From Calvatia gigantea (taxonomy: Eukaryota > Basidiomycota > Agaricomycetes > Agaricales > Lycoperdaceae), in contig JACAAK010000011.1 of the NCBI GenBank assembly GCA_025093985.1, positions 248,001 to 312,000 on the forward strand: DNA of 64,000 nucleotides. The letters are read 5' to 3'. Under the pieces are notes generated by a model. The model ran no database searches. It worked only from the letters and a program-made list of their open reading frames with translations, and was not told the origin of the DNA. Of this stretch, positions 50,459 to 60,373 are shown piece after piece (position 1 is the first letter of the stretch; each line of letters starts with the position of its first letter). The position numbers and the translations under genes were made by a program.

Positions 50459-51641
50459 ATGGCCAACATCTTGGCCAGGCGGACTGCTCAAACCATTTAC
50501 ACCCGCGTATCTTCCACTAATACCCATAGACTAATTCACTTAAGCGGAGCGAGTGAGTCACACAAATCTCTCTACTCTCGAAGCGGACACTGAATTTCAC
50601 GATGCAGCTCAGAGCGGAGGTTGGTTCGGGAACCTCCTACGCGGGTCAGAAATACCAGAAAACTACGGGAGCACCTCAAGAAAAGGCTAAGGAAGCAACT
50701 AAGCCAGATACACACATTAAACCCAAGGAGTCTGTCTCAACAACGTCAGCGCAGGATGCAACTGTCAACTCCTCACCGGCACCCGTTACTACTGAGGCTG
50801 CCGCACCATCCACCCCGGAACCGCCTGTAGTAAAACAAAAACAGAGGGTGAAGCGGACGCCTTTGTCTCCAGAAGCGAAGACGCGGCGTTTCGAAGAAAG
50901 CCTCTCTTTTATGGGCCCGCGTCTTGGTCGTAAACCACAACTCAAGCTTCCCAAAATCCGGAAGACGACGTGGATTCGTGCACTCGGAGTTTGTCAGACC
51001 GAAGAGCAGTTGAGGAAAGTCATGGAGCTGGCCCCTTCATGGAGGGATATGGGCAACCAATTCGATGAGACGTTCTCCGAGGCGTTCATTCGTACGTTTA
51101 CAACACTTTCCTACGTGGGACGTTAAGCGTACGAGCTTAATTACTTTCTCATTCCTCAGGTCGCTGCATCCGCGTCCGAAAACCCGAAGTTGCACTTGAA
51201 GTATTCGGGAACTATGCGAAATACCACGTCCCCCTCTCACTAGCGGGTGCCCGCGAACTCATCAACGCGACATATGACAACCAACCCCTCAGCTTTATCA
51301 TCGCCATCACCTCCCTCTTCGACGTCTACAAACTCCCTCCCGTCGCGCAAGACCTCCCATGTTGCGCCATGGTCATTTCGGCGTGTCTCAAAGACGGTAG
51401 TGCAGACGCTCGAGTCGTCGCTCAGGCCCTCGTCCCCCATCTCAAGAGTATCTTGGATAAAGTGGGTCCTCAGCCGATACCGCAAACCCAGGAGAAGGGC
51501 GACGATATGCCGAGGGTATGGGCTAGCTGGGCTTTGAAGAAAGTGGATGTGATGATGTTCAAGGCGAGAGGGAAACCGGAGAATTGGTTACGCGATTGGA
51601 GGCTGAAGAGTGGGCATATTACCGATGCTTCACAAGTCTGA
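50459..51641 (+). CDS. Putative mitochondrial helical-repeat protein, unidentified
   Basis: ATG 50459 gives MANILARRTAQTIYTRVSS, an Arg-rich presequence-like start that would join a long exon beginning near 50605. The exact junction does not keep frame by eye, so the start is inferred. The main exon has a low-complexity Pro/Ala/Thr part, then RVKRTPLSPEAKTRRFEESL and PKIRKTTWIRALGVCQTEEQ, LRKVMELAPSWRD. After an intron (51114-51161) come RKPEVALEVFGNYAKYHVPL, SFIIAITSLFDVYKLPP, ACLKDGSADARVVAQALVPH, and WASWALKKVDVMMF. The helix-turn-helix spacing and the predicted import signal suggest a PPR/TPR-like mitochondrial factor. I cannot name the orthologue. Stop at 51641. Confidence 0.6.
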
Positions 51642-52380
51642 GTATATCGGCTTAACTTTTTTTCTCCTCCTTAATCGCGAACTGTCATAGATTTATAAGC
51701 TACTTATATCTCGATGTTGATCAACATCATACCGCTCAACAGGACCGTGTGGGCGTTGGAAGTGGGGGGGGGGGGCTTCTGTTGCACTGATACCGCCCGT
51801 CAGAGGTCTCTGACACGGAAGAAGTTGAGCTAGACGTTAACAGCAGTTGACAGTGCTGTCTGGTTGAGAAGTTAGTCTGGGGTTTCAAGGCTTTCCCACA
51901 GAGCGACGGGATATGTCGCCTTGAGGCTAAATCTTCCTCACCAAGTTTTCTTCGTCCAAGGGGACCACGGACATACCAGTTGGGCGATCGTCGCTCTTGA
52001 TTTTACCCCCGTGGCAACTGATGCTCTGTCGATCAAGTATGGAATACTTATCCCTTGCGCTCGAAGATTAATATTAAAAGTTGGAAGCTGTGATACCCCG
52101 TAACACAAGTTCCACGGGCGTCTTATGTGTCAGATTTAGATTTGATTGACGACCATCTCCCAGTATACCATGGGACGGCAATACCGGAGAGAGCTATTAT
52201 TACATCAAAGGTACAACAGCATACCACACCGGTAAACCCTCGTACATCATCTGAAGTAAACTATAGAGAGAGAAAGTCCACGACAATGAACGGGATGGAA
52301 CAAAATCGAAACAAGAGGACATCGAAAGGCTCCCCAAGACGGGAACACGTTTTTTTTTCTTTTGGTTTTCAAAGCGTCAT
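51642..52380. other. Intergenic, no gene recognised
   Basis: About 740 bp between convergent genes. Contains a run of 12 G (51764-51775). Short open frames have no recognisable content. Confidence 0.45.
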
Positions 52381-53064
52381 TCAAGCATGGACATGTCCAC
52401 CCTGGAAGCTCCTCTCCTCCAACTCGAGTTCTTGGTGCTCCTGTGTCAATTCACAAGGTGTGCAGCAGAAAGAGGTACAGCAGTCACCACATCCTCCACC
52501 CTTGATGTTATACCTTCCACGGACATTTCCACGTTGCATGAACTGATTGGGGAGAAAAAAAAAATACTAGTTAGTTTATTCCCGAAACGCGTGGAGGTAA
52601 GAGATTGTTTACCTGCAAAATCCAGCCGGCGCCACAACATCCAGTGATGAGTCCATGAATCCAGCAATCGCCAGAGCAGCAACCACCACCAAGTTCGGGG
52701 TCTGGGGTGCCCTTTGTGTTCAAGTGTTCGTAGCGCTGTTTGTTTTGTGCGTAGATAACGCAAGGACAGAACCATGAGAGTACACCTGATAACATTTAGG
52801 TTACAATTAGGACGAGTGGAAGAAAAGAGGGAAGAGAGGGAGACAAACAGGTTCCAGGTTCATTGCAGCAGTCAAAGAGACCGTTGCTCCATTCTCTGCC
52901 GTCGGCGCCCATGGGCAGGTTCTTCGCATTACGATTTCCACCACCGATGGTCATACCCATGGTAGCTTGAGGTTGTTGAGCATATGCTTTCTCGTGGTAC
53001 TAAATAACAAGTATAAGCGTATGCCCGTTAATATCGTGAAAGAAGTCAAGCATACTTGAGCCAT
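52381..53064 (-). CDS. PLAC8 family cysteine-rich protein
   Basis: Small Cys-rich membrane-associated protein. ATG 53064 gives MAQ, a 56-nt intron follows, then YHEKAYAQQPQATMGMTIGG and ADGREWSNGLFDCCNEPGTC across an intron into VLSWFCPCVIYAQNKQRYEH. Next PELGGGCCSGDCWIHG and LITGCCGAGWILQ, another intron, and FMQRGNVRGRYNIKGGGCGD, DCCTSFCCTPCELTQEHQEL, stop at 52381. This is the full PLAC8 pattern (FxCPC...Q, CC..C..C.C.PC.L.Q...EL). All exons join in frame with no lesion. Fungal members have been linked to cell-size control and metal handling (cadmium resistance in plant relatives), but the role here is unknown. Confidence 0.93.
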
Positions 53065-54185
53065 ATTTAATTATATGCGAATGGAGGGAAAGAAAATGAA
53101 ACAATGAAGAATCAAAGAATAATCGTCCACTCTTATACCGTGTTAAGGGAGGTGGGTACGGGGAGGGCAAGCCGAGTAGCAGGATGCAATTGATTGTTTC
53201 TGAGGTAACACCAGCAGGGACGGGGTCGCCGAACCTGAATTTGAGAAGGGGCAAAGAAAATTGAAGTTTGTCCCCCCCCAAACCGCTCACGACCGTTTTA
53301 AAAGCTTGAGCGATGCCACACGTGCGATTTCACTGGATCTCGAACAGATGTTCGTTGATATCAGATCTTATTCTGAAACCAGTATGTCAGGATCTGAGAG
53401 GAGGGAAATCGTTAGACCAAGAACATGAAGCTCTTAGATCAGCGCCGATAGCTTACAAGGGATGTACCGTGTGTGGAAATAAAACTCGGCGCGACATGTT
53501 ATAAATTATAATTGGTATAGCTCGACAGAAAAGCCAAGGGAACCTGAGGGAACGTGGGGGATGGCAGTGCGACATCTTTCACTTGTAGTGTCAAATCTTC
53601 AGGAATTGACAGCTGATGGGAGGGGGGGATGCTGTGCTGATTGATGGAATACCAACGATCACGGTCACTTACGGGAATGTTGTCCCTTGCTTCAGAATTG
53701 ATTGCGATCTCCGCACCTTGCTTTTCGAGGAAATGGGAAATGCCTTTGGAGTAACGCCAGACATGTTAGCGATACACATCCGACAGGTCTGTGCGTTGAC
53801 GCGAGCGATCGCGACGGTTGTCAATGGGAGACTTCGAAAAACCAGCGCTGTCGGGTTCAGGAAGTGTGAGTACTGATCAACAACACCAGTCTACATCAGT
53901 GATATTATTCCCGCAAGGACACACTTCAACGCGTCCAGCTGGCGGCGAGAAACCATGACCGCGACGACCCGCCCCAGAAAAGTCTGTGCCATAGTGCACA
54001 GACAACCGCGGCGCTCCATTTGCAATTACTTATGAGCGCATCATCATTTATGGGGCTACTCCATTGCGCCAGGAAACAAAGGTACGAAAGTACTTACAAT
54101 CGTGATTGGTCGTGATCAGACAGACAAATACGTTGCTATGCCAAAGCACAACTGAAAGCTGACACAACCAGCATTTTAAAGGTAA
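53065..54185. other. Intergenic, no gene recognised
   Basis: About 1.1 kb. An 86-codon plus frame (53616-53876, GNVVPCFRIDCDLRTLLFEE) has a protein-like look, but no partner exons or domain, so it is not called. Confidence 0.4.
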
Positions 54186-55478
54186 CTATCTCCCATCCGG
54201 CCTGGGTTCTAAAAAAGATGAAAGAAAATCTCAATCAACCTAACGCACGTCAAAAATCGAGTGGAGAGAAACGAAACACTCACGACTCCACTGAACATTC
54301 AAGATCAAGTTATCATAACCCCTTCCATGCACCTTCTCCATCGCCCTCTGCGCCACAGCTCTATCCTCAAAGCTAACAAACGCAAAGCCCTTTCCGACAC
54401 CAGTCTCGCGATCCCTACCCACAGTACACACGCGCAACACGTCCAAATGTGCCAAAGAGGTCGCGGAGGTCGCTTTCGGCGGTATCTTCTGAGATGTTTG
54501 TGACACGGAGTGTTGGGAGGTCTTCGCGCGATCCTGTTCCACGCATTGATTCTCCTGCGCCTCGGGCACCTGCCCGCATGGATGGTGGAACGTATTTGCC
54601 ACCTGTTGCGGGTGCGGGTGTTGGATCGGGGCCTGTGCCGAGGTCATCTTCTGTGGCCACACCGGTATCTGATAATCGGGGTAAGAGAAATAGATAATTA
54701 AGGACTGGAGGGAATGGTAATTCCGTAGCGAAGTACGCACCGGCGTTCTCCAAGCCAGCAAGGGTATCTTTGTAAGGGACATTTGGCGGTAAAGTGGTCG
54801 CCTTTGCAAAGACGACAGACCACTTTGCCTCCACCCGCTTTCTTGATTTTGGCTGCCTCCTCTTGTTGTTGGTCCTGCTCCGATTGCTACATGAAAAATT
54901 TGAAAGCTCGTATCAGTGGAGTACACTTAAGAGATCAGAGCAACTCGCGCACCTTGTTCCCAGCGCTCAGTTTCAAAGAGAGATTTTCACCAACAGTCGT
55001 TGTAGCGCGATCAGGTCCCGGTTTGTTACCCCGTTCTTGGCCAAACTTGGCCCATTTCTGACGTTCGGCGACTGCATGTTCGACTACAGATTTTTGAAGG
55101 GTTCGTTTGATACGGCGCGTCATCTAATGTGGTGGGGTAAATTTTTTGATTTGAGCGGAAGATTAGTATCTAGCCGAACGGAAGTTGAGTAGATTGGCGT
55201 ACTTTTACTCGTTTACCGTCCTCGTTTTCTGTGTATTCTATTGTTGTCCGGATACCGTTTTCGTCGACATATTCCTCGTTTTGAGGTAAGTCTTTTTTAT
55301 CTGAATAAATGGGGACGATCGCATGAGTTGTGGATATGCTCATAGCTGGATCAGGGAGGAGGATTCGTACCAAGATCGTCGACATCGTCCGCCCATGATG
55401 TCTTTTGAGCTTTTCTACAGTAATGTTAATAGAATTCGAAGTATACCTGCATGAGCAGAAAACATACGCCGAAGCCAT
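54186..55478 (-). CDS. TIF35: Eukaryotic translation initiation factor 3 subunit G
   Basis: RNA-binding subunit of eIF3, acting in scanning and 40S recruitment. Start MASA at 55478, intron, KAQKTSWADDVDDLG, intron, LPQNEEYVDENGIRTTIEYT and KRVKVRQ, then the zinc knuckle VVCRLCKGDHFTAKCPYKDT, LAGLENAG, a Pro-rich linker GGKYVPPSMRAG, and a C-terminal RRM with RVTNISEDTAESDLRDLFG (RNP2) and GKGFAFVSFEDRAVAQRAM (RNP1). It ends LILNVQWSQPRPDGR at 54186 after a last intron. One extra T in the zinc knuckle (CPYKDT, about 54773) breaks the frame. Removing it restores the normal CCHC sequence. Divergent from the prephenate dehydrogenase gene with a 399-bp shared upstream region. Confidence 0.93.
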
Positions 55479-55877
55479 GGTGGTGGACGAAACTCAAGAA
55501 AGTGATCAAATGAGTTTGGACATGCTTGGCTACAGCCTCAAAGATAGCCGACCCAGATAAAACTAGATTCATCAGGCTTCTTTCCAACCCTCGCGAAAAT
55601 ATCAAAAACTTCGGAACAAAGTCGATGAGCAGTCATGACAACTATCCTACTATCATATCGGAATTTTCTGTCGGACGACTGACTGCACCTCGTGTGCCTC
55701 CGTTCCATTCTTGTTTACCCCGGTTTGGTGCTCTGATGAGATGAATTTGGAATATTCAAATATGCCAGGGGGGTTTCGCTGTCATCTCCACCTCCACCTC
55801 AGGTTCGTATATTGAAGTGGTCAAAGCCACACCATTTCTCTTCTCATAGACCCTCAATTATTTGCTAGCTATTGAAC
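55479..55877. promoter_or_regulatory. Divergent upstream region, eIF3g / prephenate dehydrogenase
   Basis: 399 bp between two outward-facing start codons, so it should contain both promoters. A pyrimidine-rich tract (about 55780-55850) precedes the plus-strand gene. No specific site assigned. Confidence 0.4.
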
Positions 55878-57785
55878 ATGGCCAACGATGAACCGTTCAC
55901 GCTACCTATCAACGTCGACCCCAACGTCACACCAGACGCACCGGAACATGCCCAACCGGTTATTGGGCTCATAGGTATGGGCCTCATGGGTCGTATGTAC
56001 GCAAAGTTCCTAAGCCAAGCCGGCTGGAAGAAGTGCGTGTCCCCCACCATTTTGATTGTGACTTGATGGGATGTTGACATGTGCTTGTGGGCGCTAGGAT
56101 CTATGTTTGCGACCTCCCCGAAAAGTACGAACAACTGAAAGCGGATTATGCCAGTGCGCTTTCAATCCACTCATTTCACTGTTACCCGACAAAACTAATG
56201 TGTGCCTTTAGATACCCCAGGAGTATATCCACAGAAAGACGGGTATGCGGTTGCGAGGTCGTCTGACTACATCATTTACTCAGTGGAGGCGGAATTCATT
56301 GACCGCGTCGTTGCGCAATATGGACCTTGTACGTGGACTACTCCTTGGAACCAGATACATACATCTGACCGCTCTCACTAGCTACGAAAGTGAATGCGAT
56401 CGTTGCCGGCCAAACGTCCGTCAAGGCTCCGGAGAAAGCGGCATTTGAAGCACACCTTCCAAAGGACGTACACATCCTTTCCTGCCACTCCTTACACGGA
56501 CCCTCTGTCAATCCCGTTGGCCAACCTCTGGTAAGTAGGCTCAAGTTTCCTCGGGGTTTCCCTAAGACCTGATTCATGGCAAAAAATAGGTTCTTATACA
56601 ACACAGGTCAACCAAAGACGCTCTAAAGCTAGTTGAGAACATCCTTCGTCCCTTCGGGTCTCGCTTCGTCTATCTGTCCTACGAGGAACACGACTCTGTC
56701 ACAGCCAATACCCAAGCTGTGATACACTGCTGCTTTCCTTAGGTAAATATATCGAGATTCCACTTTCACAGTGAAAATCTGTTCCTAATTTATATCCGGT
56801 AGCATGGGCACCGCATGGGCATCCACGGAATCATATCCATGGGAGCACGGACTCTACGTCGGCGGCATCGAAACTGCTAAAGTAAACATCGCGCTCCGGA
56901 TCTACGCGAATGCATGGCACGTCTACGCCGGCCTCGCCATCCTCAACCCAAGCGCCCGAGTACAGATTGATCAATTCGCTAAGAGCGCATCTGAACTGTT
57001 CAAACTCATGTTGAGTGGGGGTAGCGGCTCACTAGAGGACCGCGCAAAATTCAAAGAACGCGTTCAATGGGCTCGAAGAACCGTATTCGGGGAATGGAAT
57101 GGTGATAAAGACAAGGATAGTATTTCGGAGGAAGAGGAGAACGGGAATGGAGCTCCCAGCTCACCTACCGAGTCGACCTCGTCATCTCTATCCGGATCAA
57201 CATCTCCAACGAGACGGAAGCCAATTCTACTTTCCGCATCGATTCTCGACCGGTTCAGTATGGGCAAACCACAAAGTTCCAAAATCCGAGTACCCAACTC
57301 GCCCAGTCTCTCTACATTTCCTCTCCCAGTCTCACTCATCCCACCATCGACTTACCGACCGAACTCCCACCTCTCCTTGTTAGCCATGGTCGATTGTTGG
57401 GCGCACCTCGGAATTCAATCCATACATCCACCTCCAACTCGCAGCAACGCCGATATTCCGACTCTTCTTGGGTGTAGCGGAACACCTGTTCCAGTCCCCG
57501 ACCTTACTAAAAAGTGCGGTGCATTCTGCGATATACGATCATTGGCACAGAGGGGATGACTTGGAGTTTGTCATCGCTGCTAGAGGGTGGAGTCAGTGCG
57601 TGAGCTTTGGGAGTTTTGAGGTTTATAGGAGGAGGTTTGAGGAGACGAGGAGGTTTTTCGAGCCCCGTTTTGAGGAGGCGGGGAAGCTTGGGAGTGAGAT
57701 GATTAAGGCTGTGATGGAGAGCGAGGTGAGGAGGGAGGAAGAAGGAGAGGATACGACAGGAATCATAACTACATTTGTAAGATGA
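55878..57785 (+). CDS. TYR1: Prephenate dehydrogenase (tyrosine biosynthesis)
   Basis: NADP-dependent enzyme converting prephenate to 4-hydroxyphenylpyruvate. MANDEPFTLPINVDP leads to VIGLIGMGLMGRMYAKFL, the Rossmann GxGxxG, intron, IYVCDLPEKYEQLKADY, intron, TPGVYPQKDGYAVARSSDYI and IYSVEAEFIDRV, KVNAIVAGQTSVKAPEKAAF, VHILSCHSLHGPSVNPVGQPL, KDALKLVENILRPFGSRFVYL, EEHDSVTANTQAV then, after an intron, MGTAWASTESYPWEHGLYVG, IALRIYANAWHVYAGLAILN, LSLLAMVDCWAHLGI and LGVAEHLFQS, GDDLEFVIAARGWSQCVSFG, FFEPRFEEAGKLG, ending at 57785. Extra bases at about 56728 and 57414 break the frame and their removal restores the family sequence. A Ser/Glu-rich insert at 57120-57200 is variable among fungi. Probably functional. 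Confidence 0.92.
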
Positions 57786-58332
57786 ATAGTTTCATCAGCA
57801 CAAATATGATCACCACTCGAGCCATCATAGCGCTGTCAAAGGCCCCACACTAAGTCAATACTGCCTTTCCTTCCCTACCACCTTATAAAGAAAGCCAAGC
57901 CCGCAGCTTCGAAAAGGTGCTCGCGCTAAGTCACACAATGATTTCCGTTGTTTGTCTACTCCTACGAACACCTTACGGCCAATGCCCTCACTCAACAATA
58001 TGTGTTTACTGGGCTCAGCAAATCCCCGATGCCCCGTACAAATGCACGAATTCAATCGGGATCATCCCTGGAACCGACACGATACCAGACCCCGAATCGA
58101 CGAATTACACCTACGTCTCAAACACCCTTACAACTCCTTTCTGGGCCCACAATTTCTGTCCTCCCTGTTGATTCCAATGACGAGGCTATCACGTAACATT
58201 CTGAACCCTGTGCATTTTGATATAGTGTACATATTCAAGTCTACAGCTAACATTCTTTACAATTTTCAAACCAGTCATGACATTAGACTCATTCTCATTG
58301 ATTTCACTTGTCCACAACTATATCTCATGGCA
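57786..58332. other. Intergenic, no gene confidently recognised
   Basis: About 550 bp between convergent genes. Three plus-strand frames (57917-58374) stay open over the same bases and none shows a domain. Overlapping openness in several frames argues against coding. Confidence 0.4.
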
Positions 58333-59934
58333 CTAGGGGGCTGTGTGGGCTGTGAGATCTTTGGCAACATCTAGGTGCCCATTTGTAGTTGCATATATAA
58401 GAGCAGTTGAACCCAACCAATCTGAAATGGGATATGATTACTCTGAAGACTGAGCTGGCAATACTCATACCTTTAGCATTTACATCAGCCTTGGACTCAA
58501 GGAGCATTTTGACAATTTTTAAGTGCCCATTCTTTGCAGCAGCCATAAGAGCAGTTAAACCCTTTTGATCTGAAGTGTGATATGATTATTTTGACAAATA
58601 GCCTAGAAAATGCTCATACCTTTGGCATTCACATTAGCCTGAGACTCAAGGATCAGTTTGACAATATCTGAGTGTCCCTTCCATGGCTGCAGATATAAGA
58701 GCAGTTGAACCTTGGTGATCTGAGATAGAATATGATTATTGTGAAGAAACAGGCCAGACTATGTCCATACCTCTGGAATCCACATCAATCTTGAGGCCAA
58801 GGAGTAGTTCAACAACCTTTAAGTGCCCATTTTTGGCAGCAAATCTAAGAGCAGTTGAATTCTTTTGATCTGAAATACAATATAGTTATTTGAAGATTGG
58901 ATTGGAAAATACTCATACCTGTAGCATTTATATTAGTCTTGGACTCAAGGAGCAGTTTAACAATATCTGAGTGTCCTTCTATAGCTGCAATTACAATAGC
59001 AGTTAAACCTTGTTGATCTGAAATAGATTATAGTTATTTTGAAAAATGGGCTGGACAATGCTCATACCCTCAGCATTTACATCAGCCTTAAACTGAATTA
59101 AAAGCTCAACAACATCTAAATATCTATCTAGAGTAGCATAGATGAGAGCAGTTGAACTCCATGGATCTGAAATAAAATATAATTATTTTGAAAAATGGTC
59201 TAAGTCTAAATAATACTCATACATTTGGCATTTACATCAGCCTTGGACTCAAGAAGCAGTTTGACTACATTCAAGTTTCTTTTTTGAGCAGTAGCCATAA
59301 GAGTAGTTGAACCTTGGTGATCTAAAATAGAACATGATTATTTTGAAGAATAGACTGGACAATGCTCATATCTTTGGCATTTACATTAGCACTGAACCCA
59401 AGAAGTAGTTTAAAAATATTCAAGTATCCATTCAGAGCAGAGGATATAAGAGCAGTTGAACCCAATTCATCTATGGTGAATAAGTGCTCAGGACTGTATT
59501 GAATGAATGATAATCTTTATCATCTTGTATATTTACATTTGCATCCATTTCAATCAAAAAAATAACAACATCAAAATGGCCATTCTTTGCTGCAGCAATG
59601 AGGGATGAATCTAATTAAGGAGTATTAATATTCTCTCTTATTTAAGATCAATAAATCTTTTACCTTTAAACTTTGGGTCTACCCCATGTTTGTGGACATA
59701 CTTAACAACATCCAGTTTTCCCTCTGCTGAAGCCTCAAGAAGCTCTTTCCCAAGTATTTTTGCATGTCTTGCAAAAAGTGCCTTTCCAACATCCCAGAGT
59801 GGGACCAGAAGCAATAACAAAGCAAGGGTTTGTCCAAATGTCCAGTTGGCATCTCCTTTGTCCACTAGTGGGCATGTAAAGCGAGACGCTTTACGGACTA
59901 TATATCTTAAGTCACACAAAATACACTTGACCCA
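58333..59934 (-). CDS. Ankyrin-repeat protein, exon-intron modular, 5' end cut by LTR
   Basis: At least nine ankyrin repeats, each largely in its own exon of about 99 nt followed by an intron of about 50 nt, repeating every 143-156 bp. A typical module is GLTALMAAAKNGHLKIVKML then LESKADVNAK, followed by GTATGAG and ending TTTCAG|ATC. The first visible exon (59934-59640) reads YTWVKCILCDLRYIVRKASR, then a hydrophobic helix FGQTLALLLLLVPLWDVGKA, then EGKLDVVKYVHKHG. The last module ends DVAKDLTAHTAP with a stop at 58333. The open frame continues right up to the LTR at 59935, so upstream exons were probably separated by the insertion. The region is much more AT-rich than its neighbours. Some modules have odd junctions (GA instead of GT at about 59370) and one extra base at about 58665. 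Confidence 0.75.
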
Positions 59935-60134
59935 TGTATATCGGTAAACGTACGTATAACAAAAAGATAATAGTCGAGCTGTAACAGCTCGACATACAGG
60001 GCATTATATAGCGACTAAGTTTGCATTTGTTTTATGGCACAAAACAAGGGAAAATAAAGAAAATGAACAACGGCACGTGATAAAGGAATAACGACAAGTC
60101 CAAAAAAGGAAAGGGTGGGGGATTACCCCTTACA
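59935..60134 (-). repeat. LTR (3' LTR of the Gypsy element, minus orientation)
   Basis: On the minus strand it starts TGTAAGGGGTAATCCCC and ends CGTTTACCGATATACA, so TG...CA, 200 bp. A G-rich polypurine tract (GTCGGGGGGCG) lies directly upstream. A perfect 9-bp stem with 3-nt loop (GTCGAGCTG TAA CAGCTCGAC, 59973-59993) is inside. The other LTR is outside the window, so the end points are inferred. Confidence 0.7.
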
Positions 60135-60373
60135 CGCCCCCCGACAAGACTGGTACACAGTCTGATCAAGATGGTTTGAGAGGACAGTGGATATACTGGC
60201 CTCGGCGTCAGTTTAGGTTTTATTTTATGTTGCGGGTCACGAATCGCGACCTATTCAGTCTGAACATTGAGCCCATGGTTACGCGGACTCAATGATTGAG
60301 AATAGAGAGTACCAGCTGATAGGTAGGTATGTGAGGGGCAAGTGGGCGCCTCGTCGCGGGTCTTTAGTTACGG
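60135..60373. other. Internal 3' spacer of the Gypsy element
   Basis: About 240 bp between the extra ORF and the LTR, carrying the polypurine tract. No coding sequence seen. Confidence 0.5.

Noticed and set aside
51764..51775. G12 run as a regulatory or contingency tract
   Set aside because: It lies in an intergenic 3' flank with no gene start nearby; likely a plain homopolymer.
57917..58374. Three overlapping plus-strand frames upstream of the ankyrin gene's 3' end
   Set aside because: They overlap one another, lack domains, and the longest runs into the last ankyrin module on the other strand.
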